Shown: piece by piece, positions 25,752 through 34,665 of the stretch
Layout: every line of letters starts with the position of its first letter
Position numbering within the stretch: position 1 is the stretch's first letter
Translations under genes and position numbers: made by a program
NCBI GenBank assembly: GCA_030065095.1
Contig: JASJDP010000023.1
Location: 21,347 to 85,346, forward strand
DNA: 64,000 nucleotides
Direction: 5' to 3'
Source: Rhodobacter sp.
GTDB taxonomy: Bacteria > Pseudomonadota > Alphaproteobacteria > Rhodobacterales > Rhodobacteraceae
Notes under the pieces: model-generated
Database searches by the model: none
Told to the model about the DNA's origin: nothing
Seen by the model: only the letters and a program-made list of their open reading frames with translations

Positions 25752-27305
25752 TCACCCCTTGAATATCTTCATCACCTTCGGATCGACGCTCGCGGCCGAA
25801 AGAAGGCCGCCCCACAGCGCACCGGGAATACCGGGGCTCGCGACGTCCTGGCCCGCGAGGAAGAGACCGGGGATGGGCGTCTTGGCCCGCAGCGCGTCGC
25901 ACATGACACGCTCGGGCGTCACGTCGAGCCCGTAGAACGCCCCCTTGCGATGCCCGGTGAAGTCAACGGTTGAAAGCGGCGTGGCCAGGTCACGATAGAC
26001 CACCAACTTGGCGAGATCGGGAAAGTAGGCCTCGAATTGCGCCATCAGCGTGCCCTCGGCCCGGCGCTTGAAGTCGGCGTAGTCGTTGCCCCGTGCCCCG
26101 GCGGGCCGGTCAGCCCACCCCGCAACGGTGGCCCAGTCGGCCCAGACCAGGAGTTGGCCCGTGTGCCTCTGCCGCGGGCCGGGGTCATGCGCCGGGTTCT
26201 TGAGCGAGCCAAAGGCCACGACCATACAGGGCGAGGCTTCGTCAGGCGCATTCGTCCAGACAACATCAGCCTCCCCCGTTGGATAGAACCAATGGTTGGC
26301 CTTCGTGGCGCCCGCGGCCTCGATGTCGCCCTCGAAGCCAAGGAACATGGTGAAATGCGCGATACTGGCAGGCAGCGCGCGGATCTCGTCGATCCAGTCC
26401 TGGTGCCCGCAGTCCCCGGGCAAGAGGCTTTCGATGGTTTCCCGCGCGCCGATGTCGGAGATCACGGCGCTTGCCCGGATCTCTGTCCCGTCGTCGGTCC
26501 GGACGCCCACCACGGTGCCGCCCTCGAAGAGCAGCCCTTCGACACGAACCCCTGCGCGGGCCTCGCCCCCGAGTTTGGCGATGGTCGGGATGATGTGATC
26601 GGCAAAGGCGGCGCTGCCCCCCACCGGATACCAGGACCCGCTCGGCAGGTACGCCCCGGCGATCAGGGCATGCACCGCAAAGCTCGCCTTGCCGGGACGC
26701 CCGCCGTGATCGCCCCACTGCGCGGCCAGGACGGCGGCAAGCTCGGGATGGTCGGTGATCTCGTCGATGACCTCCTTGGTTGTCCGGGCGCACCACTTTT
26801 GGATCGCGCGGCGGTTCCACCAATCGAGCAAATCGCCCGCGATCTCCGGCATCGCGCGGGTCGGAAAGATCTTGAGCATCGCCTCCCGGCCTTCGTGCAA
26901 CGCATGGGTCCAGGCCTCGATCGCCTCGATCTGATCGGGGTAACGGTCTTTCAAATCCCGTTCCTGCGCTTCGTAGGGGCGCGAGAGCGAAAGCGGCTCT
27001 GCCGCTCCGATGTGCACATGGTCGTAGACCGATCCCAGGGGGGCAAAATCGATGGGCGTGTCAGACAGCCAATCGAGCACTTCGCGCATGCGATCCTCCG
27101 GGGCCAACTCGCTCAGGTAATGCATGCCCACGTCCCAGGTGAAGCCGTCGCGGGAAAAGCTGTGCGTCAATCCGCCGAGCATCTGATGCTGCTCGAGCAG
27201 CAGCACCTTGTTCCCGACACGGCTCAGGGACGCGGCGGCGGCCATGCCGCCCATGCCGGACCCAATCACGATGACATCCCAGGTGTCGCGTTCCGCGTCG
27301 GTCAT
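25752..27305 (-). CDS. Phytoene desaturase/retinol saturase-like FAD oxidoreductase
   Basis: A 517-aa protein with an N-terminal FAD motif GSGMGGMAAAASLSRVG, the second motif FSRDGFTWDVGMHYL, and the C-terminal FAD motif GLFLAGQDVASPGIPGA. This layout is that of the CrtI/RetSat group of isoprenoid oxidoreductases, which includes carotenoid desaturases, prolycopene isomerase and retinol saturase. There are no crt genes nearby, so a carotenoid role is doubtful. The neighbours (SMR exporter, lactonase-like MBL) do not tell the substrate. It starts 4 bases after the MBL gene's stop, so the two are co-transcribed. Confidence 0.85.
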   Translation of the reverse strand: MTDAERDTWDVIVIGSGMGGMAAAASLSRVGNKVLLLEQHQMLGGLTHSFSRDGFTWDVGMHYLSELAPEDRMREVLDWLSDTPIDFAPLGSVYDHVHIGAAEPLSLSRPYEAQERDLKDRYPDQIEAIEAWTHALHEGREAMLKIFPTRAMPEIAGDLLDWWNRRAIQKWCARTTKEVIDEITDHPELAAVLAAQWGDHGGRPGKASFAVHALIAGAYLPSGSWYPVGGSAAFADHIIPTIAKLGGEARAGVRVEGLLFEGGTVVGVRTDDGTEIRASAVISDIGARETIESLLPGDCGHQDWIDEIRALPASIAHFTMFLGFEGDIEAAGATKANHWFYPTGEADVVWTNAPDEASPCMVVAFGSLKNPAHDPGPRQRHTGQLLVWADWATVAGWADRPAGARGNDYADFKRRAEGTLMAQFEAYFPDLAKLVVYRDLATPLSTVDFTGHRKGAFYGLDVTPERVMCDALRAKTPIPGLFLAGQDVASPGIPGALWGGLLSAASVDPKVMKIFKG

Positions 27306-27309
27306 TGCG

Positions 27310-28227
27310 CTATCCCTCTTCCGTTTGCGAAGTGTGGTGCGTGGCCCGCGACACAGCCCCTTCGGCGGCGAAATCGTGCGATGCTACAATCGCCAGGCCC
27401 GGCAGACGCTCCTTCAGCCGACGGACCTTGGCGAATGAGGCGAGAAGCGCATCCCTGTCACCTGTGCCCGGGACGATGTCCTGTTCGAGCAGGGACGTCT
27501 CGTATGTGAGATCCCCCACCAGAAGGATCGGATCCCAGCCCTCTTGGCGGATCAACATGGACATCGAGCCGCGCGTATGCCCTGGTGTGGGCAACAGGAT
27601 CATCGAGCCATCGCCGGCGACGTCGTCAACGCCGTCAAACCCTTCGAACAGCGGGTCGTCGGTCGGCCCGAACGATATCTGCCGCCACTTCGCCGAGGGG
27701 ATTTCGATATGCTCGCGCAGGATCCACTCATATTCCGGGTGCGGTTCGGACAGGATCGACCACTCGCGGGCGCTCACCAGCAGGCTGGCCCGCGGAATCT
27801 GGGCAATCCCGCCAACGTGGTCGAAATGCAGATGAGAGATGACCGCCATCCGAATATCGCTGGCGGTTACCCCTTCCTTGGCAAGAACATGGTCGATGCG
27901 ATCGGTTGCGGCGACCTTGAACCGAAAGATCCGCGGCAGCAGAAAGCGCCCGATTGCTTGTTTGATATAGCCCTTGTCGGACATGATTGCCGGGTCGATC
28001 CCCGTATCGAACAGCACCAACCCGTCACGGTGTTCGATCAGGAAGCATTGCAGCGGCAAAGGCACCCAGCTTCGCCCAAAGAAAACCCACAACAGCTGCG
28101 GCAGCCTGCTGCCGTAGCGATGTTCCCTGTGCTGCTCGGCGCGTCCGCAACTCAGAACCCGAACCGACGCAATCGGTTGGTCTGCACGGTGTATTTCATC
28201 TGAAATAACTGTTTGAGAGGCAGCCAC
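27310..28227 (-). CDS. Metallo-beta-lactamase-fold hydrolase, N-acyl homoserine lactonase-like
   Basis: A 305-aa MBL protein with the zinc motif SHLHFDHVGG near residue 145, the second His in PTPGHTRGSMS, the bridging Asp in LVGDLTYE and a late His (VASHDF). The fold and the wording LFDTGIDP resemble AttM/AiiA-type lactonases, which would open acyl homoserine lactones; other lactones are possible. I chose the GTG 7 bases after GGGGAG; a TTG seven codons earlier gives a longer version. Confidence 0.82.
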   Translation of the reverse strand: MAASQTVISDEIHRADQPIASVRVLSCGRAEQHREHRYGSRLPQLLWVFFGRSWVPLPLQCFLIEHRDGLVLFDTGIDPAIMSDKGYIKQAIGRFLLPRIFRFKVAATDRIDHVLAKEGVTASDIRMAVISHLHFDHVGGIAQIPRASLLVSAREWSILSEPHPEYEWILREHIEIPSAKWRQISFGPTDDPLFEGFDGVDDVAGDGSMILLPTPGHTRGSMSMLIRQEGWDPILLVGDLTYETSLLEQDIVPGTGDRDALLASFAKVRRLKERLPGLAIVASHDFAAEGAVSRATHHTSQTEEG

Positions 28228-28248
28228 GAGTAACTCCCCGAAGATCAA

Positions 28249-28690
28249 AGAAACGCTTCAAAAACCTCTGAAGCCAAACCGCTTGGCCGCATATGGAGTG
28301 TCAGCGATTTGGGAGAATTAACATGCAAGGAGCCTGGACTCATTGACGTGCGTCAAGGCCGTCTCGAACCTCCTGCGCCATAGGGGCGTGAGCCGGGTGT
28401 GCAGGTCGTCCGTTTCAGCATCAGGAGGGCTTTGAGAAGGGCTTGTGCAGTTCTTTCCGCAACCAAGTAGGGATGCCGGATGACTACGCCGCTTGGATTG
28501 GTGACAGGGCATCGGACCTATGCAGTGGTGCAGCGGTCCCCCGACGAGGGCGCGAAGAAGAAACTGGCAGAGGAAGAATTCGCACGCCGCGAGCGAGCGC
28601 CTAACAGCCCCGCTTTCAGACGTTGAACCCCAAAGTGCGACCGATCCGGCGGGAACCAACTGGAAAGAAGCGCTGTTCCCGAAAAAGTGG
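28249..28690. other. Intergenic stretch between MBL gene and tRNA-Glu
   Basis: No well-supported gene. It holds the CRP/FNR-like box described separately. A 48-codon frame from 28480 to 28626 on the plus strand (MTTPLGLVTGHRTYAVV ...) has moderate codon quality and a weak ribosome site; it may be a small gene or a remnant, but no family was recognised. Confidence 0.5.
28343..28356. promoter_or_regulatory. CRP/FNR-type box
   Basis: TTGACGTGCGTCAA is a perfect palindrome of the TTGAC-N4-GTCAA kind recognised by FnrL/Dnr-type regulators. It lies 116 bases upstream of the MBL gene start on the minus strand and about 125 bases before a doubtful small plus-strand frame. Confidence 0.4.
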
Positions 28691-28762
28691 CAGCCCGTAG
28701 GGGAATCGAACCCCTCTTTCCAGGTTGAAAACCTGGCGTCCTAACCGATAGACGAACGGGCC
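28688..28762 (-). tRNA. tRNA-Glu (anticodon TTC)
   Basis: On the minus strand it starts GGCCCGTTCGTCTATCGG. The acceptor stem GGCCCGT pairs with ACGGGCT; the anticodon stem CCAGG/CCTGG encloses TTTTCAA with TTC at the anticodon; the T arm contains GGTTCGATTCC. CCA is encoded. Confidence 0.97.
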
Positions 28763-28842
28763 ATGCCGAGGTGTGCGGCTGTATCTAGAAAAACCTGTGT
28801 GCAAGGGCAAGCGAAATCTTCCCGGCCCGCATCGGCCGGGTC

Positions 28843-30603
28843 TCAACCCGCGGCGGCGGCGTCCTCGAGACGCAATTGCGGCGACTGGCGGCCCTGCCAG
28901 TTGTTGATCTCCAACCGCCCGGCCAGATGAAACCGCGCCCCGCCATGCGCTTCCAGCGCCGGGCCCAGCGGGCAATCATAGGCGCCAAAGGCGATGGCAT
29001 CGAGCCGCGGACCTGCGCCGTCGTGGAACGTGACCTTGAGGTGGCTGTCTCCGACACGCCGCGCCTGAGCGATGGCCTGGGCGGGAAAGGCGAACCGCGG
29101 TGCCGGGGCGCCGGCCCCGAAGGGGCCTGCCTCTTCGATCCTCTCCACCAGGTCGACCGTTGCCGCGCCCGGCATCAATAACCCGTCAAGCGCCAGATCC
29201 TTCGGCCCGGCCTCGCCGGCGCCCTGACGGGCCAGCAGGTCGGCCAGCCGTGCCATCGCCGCATCGAGCTGACCGCGCGCCACCGTCAGCCCGGCGGCCA
29301 TCTTGTGCCCGCCCCCCTTGATCAGCAGACCATCCGCCGCCAGCCGCTGCACGGCCGCGCCCAGATCGACGCCGCTGACCGACCGGCCCGATCCCTTGCC
29401 GGTGCCGTTCTCAAGCCCGATCACGACGGCGGGCCGGTTGGTGGCCTCCTTCAGGCGTGCGGCCACGATCCCGACGACGCCGGGATGCCAGCCCTCGCCC
29501 GCGGCCCAGACCAGAGGGCCGTCGAGCCCGCGCTCTGCGGCCTGTTCCAGGGCGGCGTCGCGCACGGCGTTTTCGATGTCCCGGCGTTCGGTGTTGAGAC
29601 GGTCGAGCCGTTCGGCGAGCGCTGCGGCCTCGTTGGGGTCGTCGGTGGACAGCAGCCGGGCGCCCAGATCGGCCTGTCCGATGCGCCCGCCCGCATTGAC
29701 CCGGGGCCCCAGCGCATAGCCCAGATGGTAGGCCCGCGGCGCGGAGTCGAGCCGCGCCACATCGGCCAGCGCAACCAGCCCGGGCCGCTTGCGCGCCGCC
29801 ATGACTTTCAGCCCCTGCCGGACAAGCGCCCGGTTGACGCCGGTCAGGGATGCCACATCCGCGACGGTCGCCAGCGCCACGAGGTCCAGCATGCTCAGCA
29901 AATCCGGCCCCGTTTGGCCCTTCGACCGAAGCCGCCGGTTGACCTCGACCAGCAGCAGGAACACCACCGACGCGGCGCAGAGATGTTCCAGGCCGCCGGC
30001 CTCGTCCTGCCGGTTGGGATTCACGACCGCCAACGCAGGGGGCAGCGTTTCGCCGCTTAAATGGTGGTCCAGGACGATCACGTCCGCGCCCTCTGCGGCG
30101 GCTATGGGCTCGTGGCTCAGCGTGCCGCAATCGACGCAGACGATCAGGTCATGCCGGTCGGCAAGCGCCCGCATCGCGGGCACGTTGGGCCCGTACCCCT
30201 CGTCGATCCGGTCGGGCACATAAAGCGTCGCCGTCCGCCCCATCGCCCGCAGCCAGGCGATCAGCAGGGCGGCCGAGGCGCCGCCATCCACGTCGTAGTC
30301 GGCAAAGACCGCGATGCGCTCGCCGCGGCTGACGGCCGCCAGGAACCGGTCGGCGGCAGGCCCCATGTCGCGCAGGGTCATCGGATCGGGCAAAAGGTCG
30401 CGCAGCGACGGGGCCAGAAAACCCGCCGCCTCCTCCGGCGCCACACCCCGCCGAACCAGAACACCGCAGACTGCCCGCGGTAACCCAGTCGTCTGCCCCA
30501 TCGCCTCGGTCAGCCGGTCTTGCTCGGGCGACGGGCCGATCCAGCGGCGGCCGGTCAGCGAACGGGTCACACTAAGGAAGCCTTGATTTTCGATAACAGC
30601 CAC
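28843..30603 (-). CDS. recJ: Single-stranded-DNA-specific exonuclease RecJ
   Basis: 5'-3' exonuclease of recombination and mismatch repair, 586 aa with the start used here. The DHH-family motifs are clear: ADYDVDGGASAA (motif I), CVDCGT (II), VLDHHLSG (III), and the DHHA1 motif GGGHKMAAGLTV in the C-terminal half. The start is uncertain: family proteins begin near FLxVTRSLTGRRW; I use a GTG 11 codons before that, while GTG at 30570 or an ATG at 30735 are also possible. In related bacteria recJ follows glpX and hom; here a foreign-looking gene on the other strand separates them. Confidence 0.93.
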   Translation of the reverse strand: MAVIENQGFLSVTRSLTGRRWIGPSPEQDRLTEAMGQTTGLPRAVCGVLVRRGVAPEEAAGFLAPSLRDLLPDPMTLRDMGPAADRFLAAVSRGERIAVFADYDVDGGASAALLIAWLRAMGRTATLYVPDRIDEGYGPNVPAMRALADRHDLIVCVDCGTLSHEPIAAAEGADVIVLDHHLSGETLPPALAVVNPNRQDEAGGLEHLCAASVVFLLLVEVNRRLRSKGQTGPDLLSMLDLVALATVADVASLTGVNRALVRQGLKVMAARKRPGLVALADVARLDSAPRAYHLGYALGPRVNAGGRIGQADLGARLLSTDDPNEAAALAERLDRLNTERRDIENAVRDAALEQAAERGLDGPLVWAAGEGWHPGVVGIVAARLKEATNRPAVVIGLENGTGKGSGRSVSGVDLGAAVQRLAADGLLIKGGGHKMAAGLTVARGQLDAAMARLADLLARQGAGEAGPKDLALDGLLMPGAATVDLVERIEEAGPFGAGAPAPRFAFPAQAIAQARRVGDSHLKVTFHDGAGPRLDAIAFGAYDCPLGPALEAHGGARFHLAGRLEINNWQGRQSPQLRLEDAAAAG

Positions 30604-30937
30604 CTGCAAAACCGGGAAAGGCCGGTTGCCCCATCCCAAGCTGCCCCATTTCAGGTCGCGGGAACAAGGCCCTTCGGTCGCTATCTCTTCTCCTGAAACC
30701 GGGCGTTGCACCCGACATAAGCGTTGAGTGATCAAGCAAAAACCATCGGAGGTTGACCAAAATCAAGGTATAAACTCGCATATTCGATTATTTGGGATCT
30801 GGTGAGGGCCGGCGCAAAAAACCGGCTTTCGAAAGGTGTGGTTGCGAGAAGCGCGGGTGACGTGTGCGGGCAGTTGGAATGCCCGAAATTTCAATGGCAA
30901 TTCCCGCCAATCGCCAAGGATATGGAGGAATCCTTTA

Positions 30938-31702
30938 ATGTCGGCCGGAGCTCAACAAGAACATTCCCGTGCGCTGCAGGCGCTCTATCCGGAGGTCGAA
31001 AAATACCGCCATCTCAAGGACGTCGAAGGGTTGCTGTGGTATTTCAGCGGATACGATCAGCTTGGCAACCCCAACCAATACTTCGATTTTCTGCTGAGGG
31101 ATATCCGCTACGACGATGGGAAGATGCAGTTCTCGGCAAGCCTCAAATCGTTGGGGCGCTACGAATGGGAAAACAAAACCGACACCGATCAATTCCAGAA
31201 ATTCACCCGGACCGACTGCGCGCTCCGCGAGACGGTGTTCACCTTCGGGGCGGGCTTCGGGATTGGCATGAAGCAAAGCATATCGTCGCGCTCGGAAGTT
31301 GCGGTCAAGGTGCCGGTGGTGCGTTACATCAAGGACAAGGCAGAGCTTGACTACGGCGTATGGCCCCTGGCCGAGTTCAGTTTCCAGGATTCACAGACCG
31401 TGCTGGATACCGATACCGAGTCGGTGACGCTCTACGAGGAGGTAAAGGTGCCCGCCAAAACACGGGTCTCCGCCGATGTGCTGCAGTCGCAGGGGACGTT
31501 TTCCGGCCCGTTCGACGCGACCTTCGAATGCGTGTTTACCGACCTCGGCTTGCAGCGTTGGGGACGGCCGCTTGCAGAGATGGTCCCGGATGCAAAGCTG
31601 CAGTTGCATACCTTGGGACAGGTCGCCGGCCTCGACAACCTCGACATTCTGGTGAAAACGCAGCAATCCCCCATTGCGGCAGACCTGAGTGAGGCCGCCT
31701 GA
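30938..31702 (+). CDS. Aerolysin/ETX-MTX2-like beta-pore-forming protein (putative)
   Basis: A 254-aa protein with no Sec signal and no membrane helix. The C-terminal two thirds shows the layout of aerolysin-family pore formers: a strand TVFTFGAGFGIGM, an amphipathic Ser/Thr-rich hairpin region (KQSISSRSEVAVKVP ... SFQDSQTVLDTDTESVTLY), then VKVPAKTRVSADVLQSQGT and PFDATFECVF, which fit the VPPxTxV and gly-aromatic strands of the ETX/MTX2 group. ATG is 8 bases after GGAGGA. It stands alone on the plus strand between recJ and glpX, which are on the minus strand. The match is by eye and could be wrong. Confidence 0.6.
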   Translation: MSAGAQQEHSRALQALYPEVEKYRHLKDVEGLLWYFSGYDQLGNPNQYFDFLLRDIRYDDGKMQFSASLKSLGRYEWENKTDTDQFQKFTRTDCALRETVFTFGAGFGIGMKQSISSRSEVAVKVPVVRYIKDKAELDYGVWPLAEFSFQDSQTVLDTDTESVTLYEEVKVPAKTRVSADVLQSQGTFSGPFDATFECVFTDLGLQRWGRPLAEMVPDAKLQLHTLGQVAGLDNLDILVKTQQSPIAADLSEAA

Positions 31703-31771
31703 GCCAGACAGGCACCCTTCCGTCATTCGCATTTCTGCGCGGCAGCGGCGAACCGCTGACCGGGCGGGCGC

Positions 31772-32746
31772 TCAGCGTACCGGGTTGCGGTAGCGCATCC
31801 GCCGAACCGAGCCGGTCTTGGACCGCATAAGCAGCGTTTCTGTCTCCAGATAGCTTGGTTCGCGCTTCATGCCGGCGAGGATCGAGCCGTCGGTCACGCC
31901 CGTGGCGGCAAAGATCACGTCGCGGGTGACCATGTCGTCGCGGGAATAAATCCGGTCGAGATCGATGATCCCGGCCTTCTTCGCTCGGCCCCGCTCGTCG
32001 TCGTTGCGGAACAACAGCCGCCCCCACATCTGTCCACCCATGCATTTCAGCGCACTGGCCGCCAGCACGCCCTCGGGCGCGCCGCCCGCGCCCATATACA
32101 TGTCGATGCCGGTGATCTCGTGTTCGGCGCAGTGGATCACGCCCGCCACGTCGCCGTCGGTGATCAGCCGGATCGCCGCGCCGGTCTCGCGGAGTTCGGC
32201 GATCATATCCTCGTGCCGGGGACGCTCCAGCACGCAGACGGTGATGTCGGACTGTCCGCAGCCGCGCGCATCGGCCAGGGCGCCTACGCGTTCGGCCGGC
32301 GACATATCCAGGCTGACAACGCCCTTGGGATAGCCCGGGCCAATCGCAAGCTTGTCCATATAGACGTCGGGCGCATGCAGCAACGTGCCGCGGGGCGCCA
32401 TGGCGATGACCGTCAGCGCGTTCGGCATATCCTTGGCCGTCAGCGTCGTGCCCTCCAGCGGATCCAGCGCGATGTCCACGTCGGGTCCCTGGCCATTGCC
32501 CACCTCCTCGCCGATGAACAGCATCGGCGCCTCGTCGCGCTCGCCCTCGCCGATCACGACGACGCCCTTGATGTCCAGCAGGTTCAGCTGGTCGCGCATC
32601 GCGTTTACTGCCGCCTGATCGGCGGCCTTCTCGTCGCCGCGGCCCACCAGCTTGGCCGAGGCCATGGCGGCGGCCTCGGATACGCGCGCAAGGCCCAAGG
32701 ACAGCATGCGGTCGTGAAAGACGACTTCGGGGGCGGTATCGGCCAT
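31772..32746 (-). CDS. glpX: Class II fructose-1,6-bisphosphatase
   Basis: A 324-aa GlpX-type phosphatase of gluconeogenesis. Motifs seen: GVVVIGEGERDEAPMLF (metal-binding EGERDEAP), ALDPLEGTTL, and GAGGAPEGVLAASALKC in the C-terminal half. The ATG (MADTAPEVVF) has AGGA upstream. It lies downstream of the homoserine dehydrogenase gene with a palindromic element in the gap. Confidence 0.96.
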   Translation of the reverse strand: MADTAPEVVFHDRMLSLGLARVSEAAAMASAKLVGRGDEKAADQAAVNAMRDQLNLLDIKGVVVIGEGERDEAPMLFIGEEVGNGQGPDVDIALDPLEGTTLTAKDMPNALTVIAMAPRGTLLHAPDVYMDKLAIGPGYPKGVVSLDMSPAERVGALADARGCGQSDITVCVLERPRHEDMIAELRETGAAIRLITDGDVAGVIHCAEHEITGIDMYMGAGGAPEGVLAASALKCMGGQMWGRLLFRNDDERGRAKKAGIIDLDRIYSRDDMVTRDVIFAATGVTDGSILAGMKREPSYLETETLLMRSKTGSVRRMRYRNPVR

Positions 32747-32835
32747 TGGATCGGTCCTGTGATTGGCTAGCGGGATTCGCGCACTCCCTACCGCGATGGC
32801 CGGGAAAGGCACAAGCCGTTGCGTGCGCCGCCGGA

Positions 32836-32890
32836 GCAGGAGCCGCAAGAGTTTTATTAAAACTCCTGCCAAAATCCTTCGAAGGATTTT
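32836..32890. repeat. Nested palindromes in hom-glpX gap
   Basis: Three structures sit together: GCAGGAG/CTCCTGC flanking GAGTTTTA-T-TAAAACTC, followed by the perfect 20-bp palindrome AAAATCCTTCGAAGGATTTT at 32871. The T-rich arms would make a terminator in either direction. The same wording is familiar to me as a dispersed element in Rhodobacterales; no second copy occurs in this window. Confidence 0.65.
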
Positions 32891-32902
32891 AGGCCTCCCC
32901 GC

Positions 32903-34192
32903 TCAGACCGCTTCAATCCGGATGGCTACCGGCCGCCCGTCTGCCACGCCGGTCCCCGCAATCCCGGCAAGCGCCTTGTCCAGCGCCTCACGCGTGGTTT
33001 TGTGGGTGACGATCAGCACAGGCGCCGTCGTCTCGTGGCTGTGCTGGTACTGACGCATCCGATCGATCGATACGCCAGCCTCGCCCAGTGCCGTCGCGAC
33101 CTTGGCCAGCGCGCCCGGCTTGTCCTGCAGCGCCATGCGCAGGTAGTAGGGCGCCGGGGTGGCTGTGCCGGCCGGTGTCGGCCGGGTCAGCGAACCGGCC
33201 GGCTGGCCGAAGGTTGACACGCGGATGCCCCGAGCGATGTCCATCACGTCGGACATGACCGCGCTCGCCGTCGGGCCCTCGCCCGCGCCCGCGCCGCGAA
33301 GAACGATTTGGCCCACCGCATCGCCCTCCAGCACGACCATGTTGGTGCCGCCCTCGAGCTGGCCCAGCGGGCTGTCGGCGGGCACCAGGCAGGGCGACAT
33401 GCGCTGTTCCAGTCCGCGGCCCGTCATCTGTGCGACGCCAAGCAGCTTGATGCGGAACCCCATGTCAGCGGCTTGTTCTATGTCGGCGCTTGCGATCCGT
33501 TCGATCCCCTCCAGCTGCACGCCGGCAAAGTCGACCTCGGTCCCAAAGGCGATGGCGCTGAGAAGTGCCAGCTTGTGGCCCGCGTCGATGCCGCCGACAT
33601 CGAGCGTGGGGTCGGCCTCCAGATAGCCCAGTTCATGGGCTTCCCTGAACACGGCGTCATAGCTCAGCCCGGCGCTCTGCATCCGGGTCAGGATATAGTT
33701 GCAGGTGCCGTTCATCACGCCCATCACGCGGGTGATCTCGTTGCCCGACAGCCCCTCGGTCAGCGACTTGATCACCGGGATGCCGCCCGCCACCGCCGCC
33801 TCGAACCGCAGCGCCACGCCCGCCGCCTCGGCCGTCGCCGCCAGGTCCTGTCCGTGGATCGCGAGCATCGCCTTGTTGGCGGTTACCACATCCTTGCCCG
33901 CCGCTATCGCCGCTTCGGTTGCGGCCTTGGCCGGCCCGTCCGAGCCGCCCATCAGCTCGACGAAGAGGTCCACATCGTCGCGCCTGGCCAGCACGACAGG
34001 GTCATCCTCCCAGGCATATTCCCCGAGCCTTACGCCGCGGTCCTTGTCGCGGGTGCGCGCCGAAACGGCGGTGATCACCACCGGCCGACCGCTGCGCATC
34101 GCCAGAAGGTTGGCCTTGCGCTGAACGATCTTCACCACACCGGCGCCGACGGTGCCAAGGCCCGCGATTCCAAGGCGCAAAGGGTCTGTCAT
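32903..34192 (-). CDS. hom: Homoserine dehydrogenase
   Basis: A 429-aa enzyme reducing aspartate semialdehyde to homoserine for Met, Thr and Ile synthesis. N-terminal NAD(P) motif GIAGLGTVGAGVV, catalytic domain with VMNGTCNYIL and GYLEADPTLDVGGIDAGHKL (Lys and Asp of the active site), and a C-terminal ACT domain (about 350-429; DKPGALAKVATALGEAGVSI), so it is likely under threonine feedback. ATG is 8 bases after GGAGG; an ATG five codons earlier would itself contain that site. Confidence 0.97.
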   Translation of the reverse strand: MTDPLRLGIAGLGTVGAGVVKIVQRKANLLAMRSGRPVVITAVSARTRDKDRGVRLGEYAWEDDPVVLARRDDVDLFVELMGGSDGPAKAATEAAIAAGKDVVTANKAMLAIHGQDLAATAEAAGVALRFEAAVAGGIPVIKSLTEGLSGNEITRVMGVMNGTCNYILTRMQSAGLSYDAVFREAHELGYLEADPTLDVGGIDAGHKLALLSAIAFGTEVDFAGVQLEGIERIASADIEQAADMGFRIKLLGVAQMTGRGLEQRMSPCLVPADSPLGQLEGGTNMVVLEGDAVGQIVLRGAGAGEGPTASAVMSDVMDIARGIRVSTFGQPAGSLTRPTPAGTATPAPYYLRMALQDKPGALAKVATALGEAGVSIDRMRQYQHSHETTAPVLIVTHKTTREALDKALAGIAGTGVADGRPVAIRIEAV

Positions 34193-34266
34193 CTGGCGGG
34201 CCTCCATCGGATGCTCAGGGATACGGTCGGTCTGTTACCGGCTTCTCCGGTCACGCGCAACGTGGC

Positions 34267-34566
34267 TCAGCCGCCCAGCCGCCGCAGCCTTGCTGCAAGG
34301 CGCAGGCGCGTTTCCTCGTCGATGGGAGCTCCGCGCAATAGCGCGGCTCGGGCGCGCAGGTTGGCGGCCCGGGCCATCAGGATTTCGGCGTCCTGTTCGG
34401 TCACGCGCCCGTCGCTGCGCCGCCCCAACAATCCCTCTGCGGGGATCAGTTCGGGATATTCCGCGCGCCGGGCCTCGGGCGAAATGGCCGCATCGAGGTC
34501 GGGGAAGGTTGCGCAGGCCGGCAGCGTCAGGGCGGCGATCAGGGCGATCAGGGGCATGCGCTGCAT
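34267..34566 (-). CDS. Small putative lipoprotein
   Basis: A 99-aa protein with a short signal and lipobox: MQRMPLIALIAALTLPAC, lipidation at C18 expected. The rest is charged and helical (EQDAEILMARAANLRARAAL). No family recognised; such proteins occur downstream of or beside hom in related bacteria as unannotated genes. It is divergent from the TetR gene. Confidence 0.7.
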   Translation of the reverse strand: MQRMPLIALIAALTLPACATFPDLDAAISPEARRAEYPELIPAEGLLGRRSDGRVTEQDAEILMARAANLRARAALLRGAPIDEETRLRLAARLRRLGG

Positions 34567-34636
34567 CTCGGGCCTCGGTGTTATTTGACCACAGCATACG
34601 GGGTGCGTGGGGGGCAAGGCAAGGAAGGCCTTGAAA

Positions 34637-34650
34637 TGAACGCTTGTTCA
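34637..34650. promoter_or_regulatory. Palindromic operator at the TetR gene
   Basis: TGAAC-GCTT-GTTCA has perfect 5-bp arms. It ends 15 bases before the start codon chosen for the TetR gene and lies in its divergent control region with the lipoprotein gene, so autorepression is likely. Confidence 0.45.
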
Positions 34651-34665
34651 GATATGCCAGGGAAC

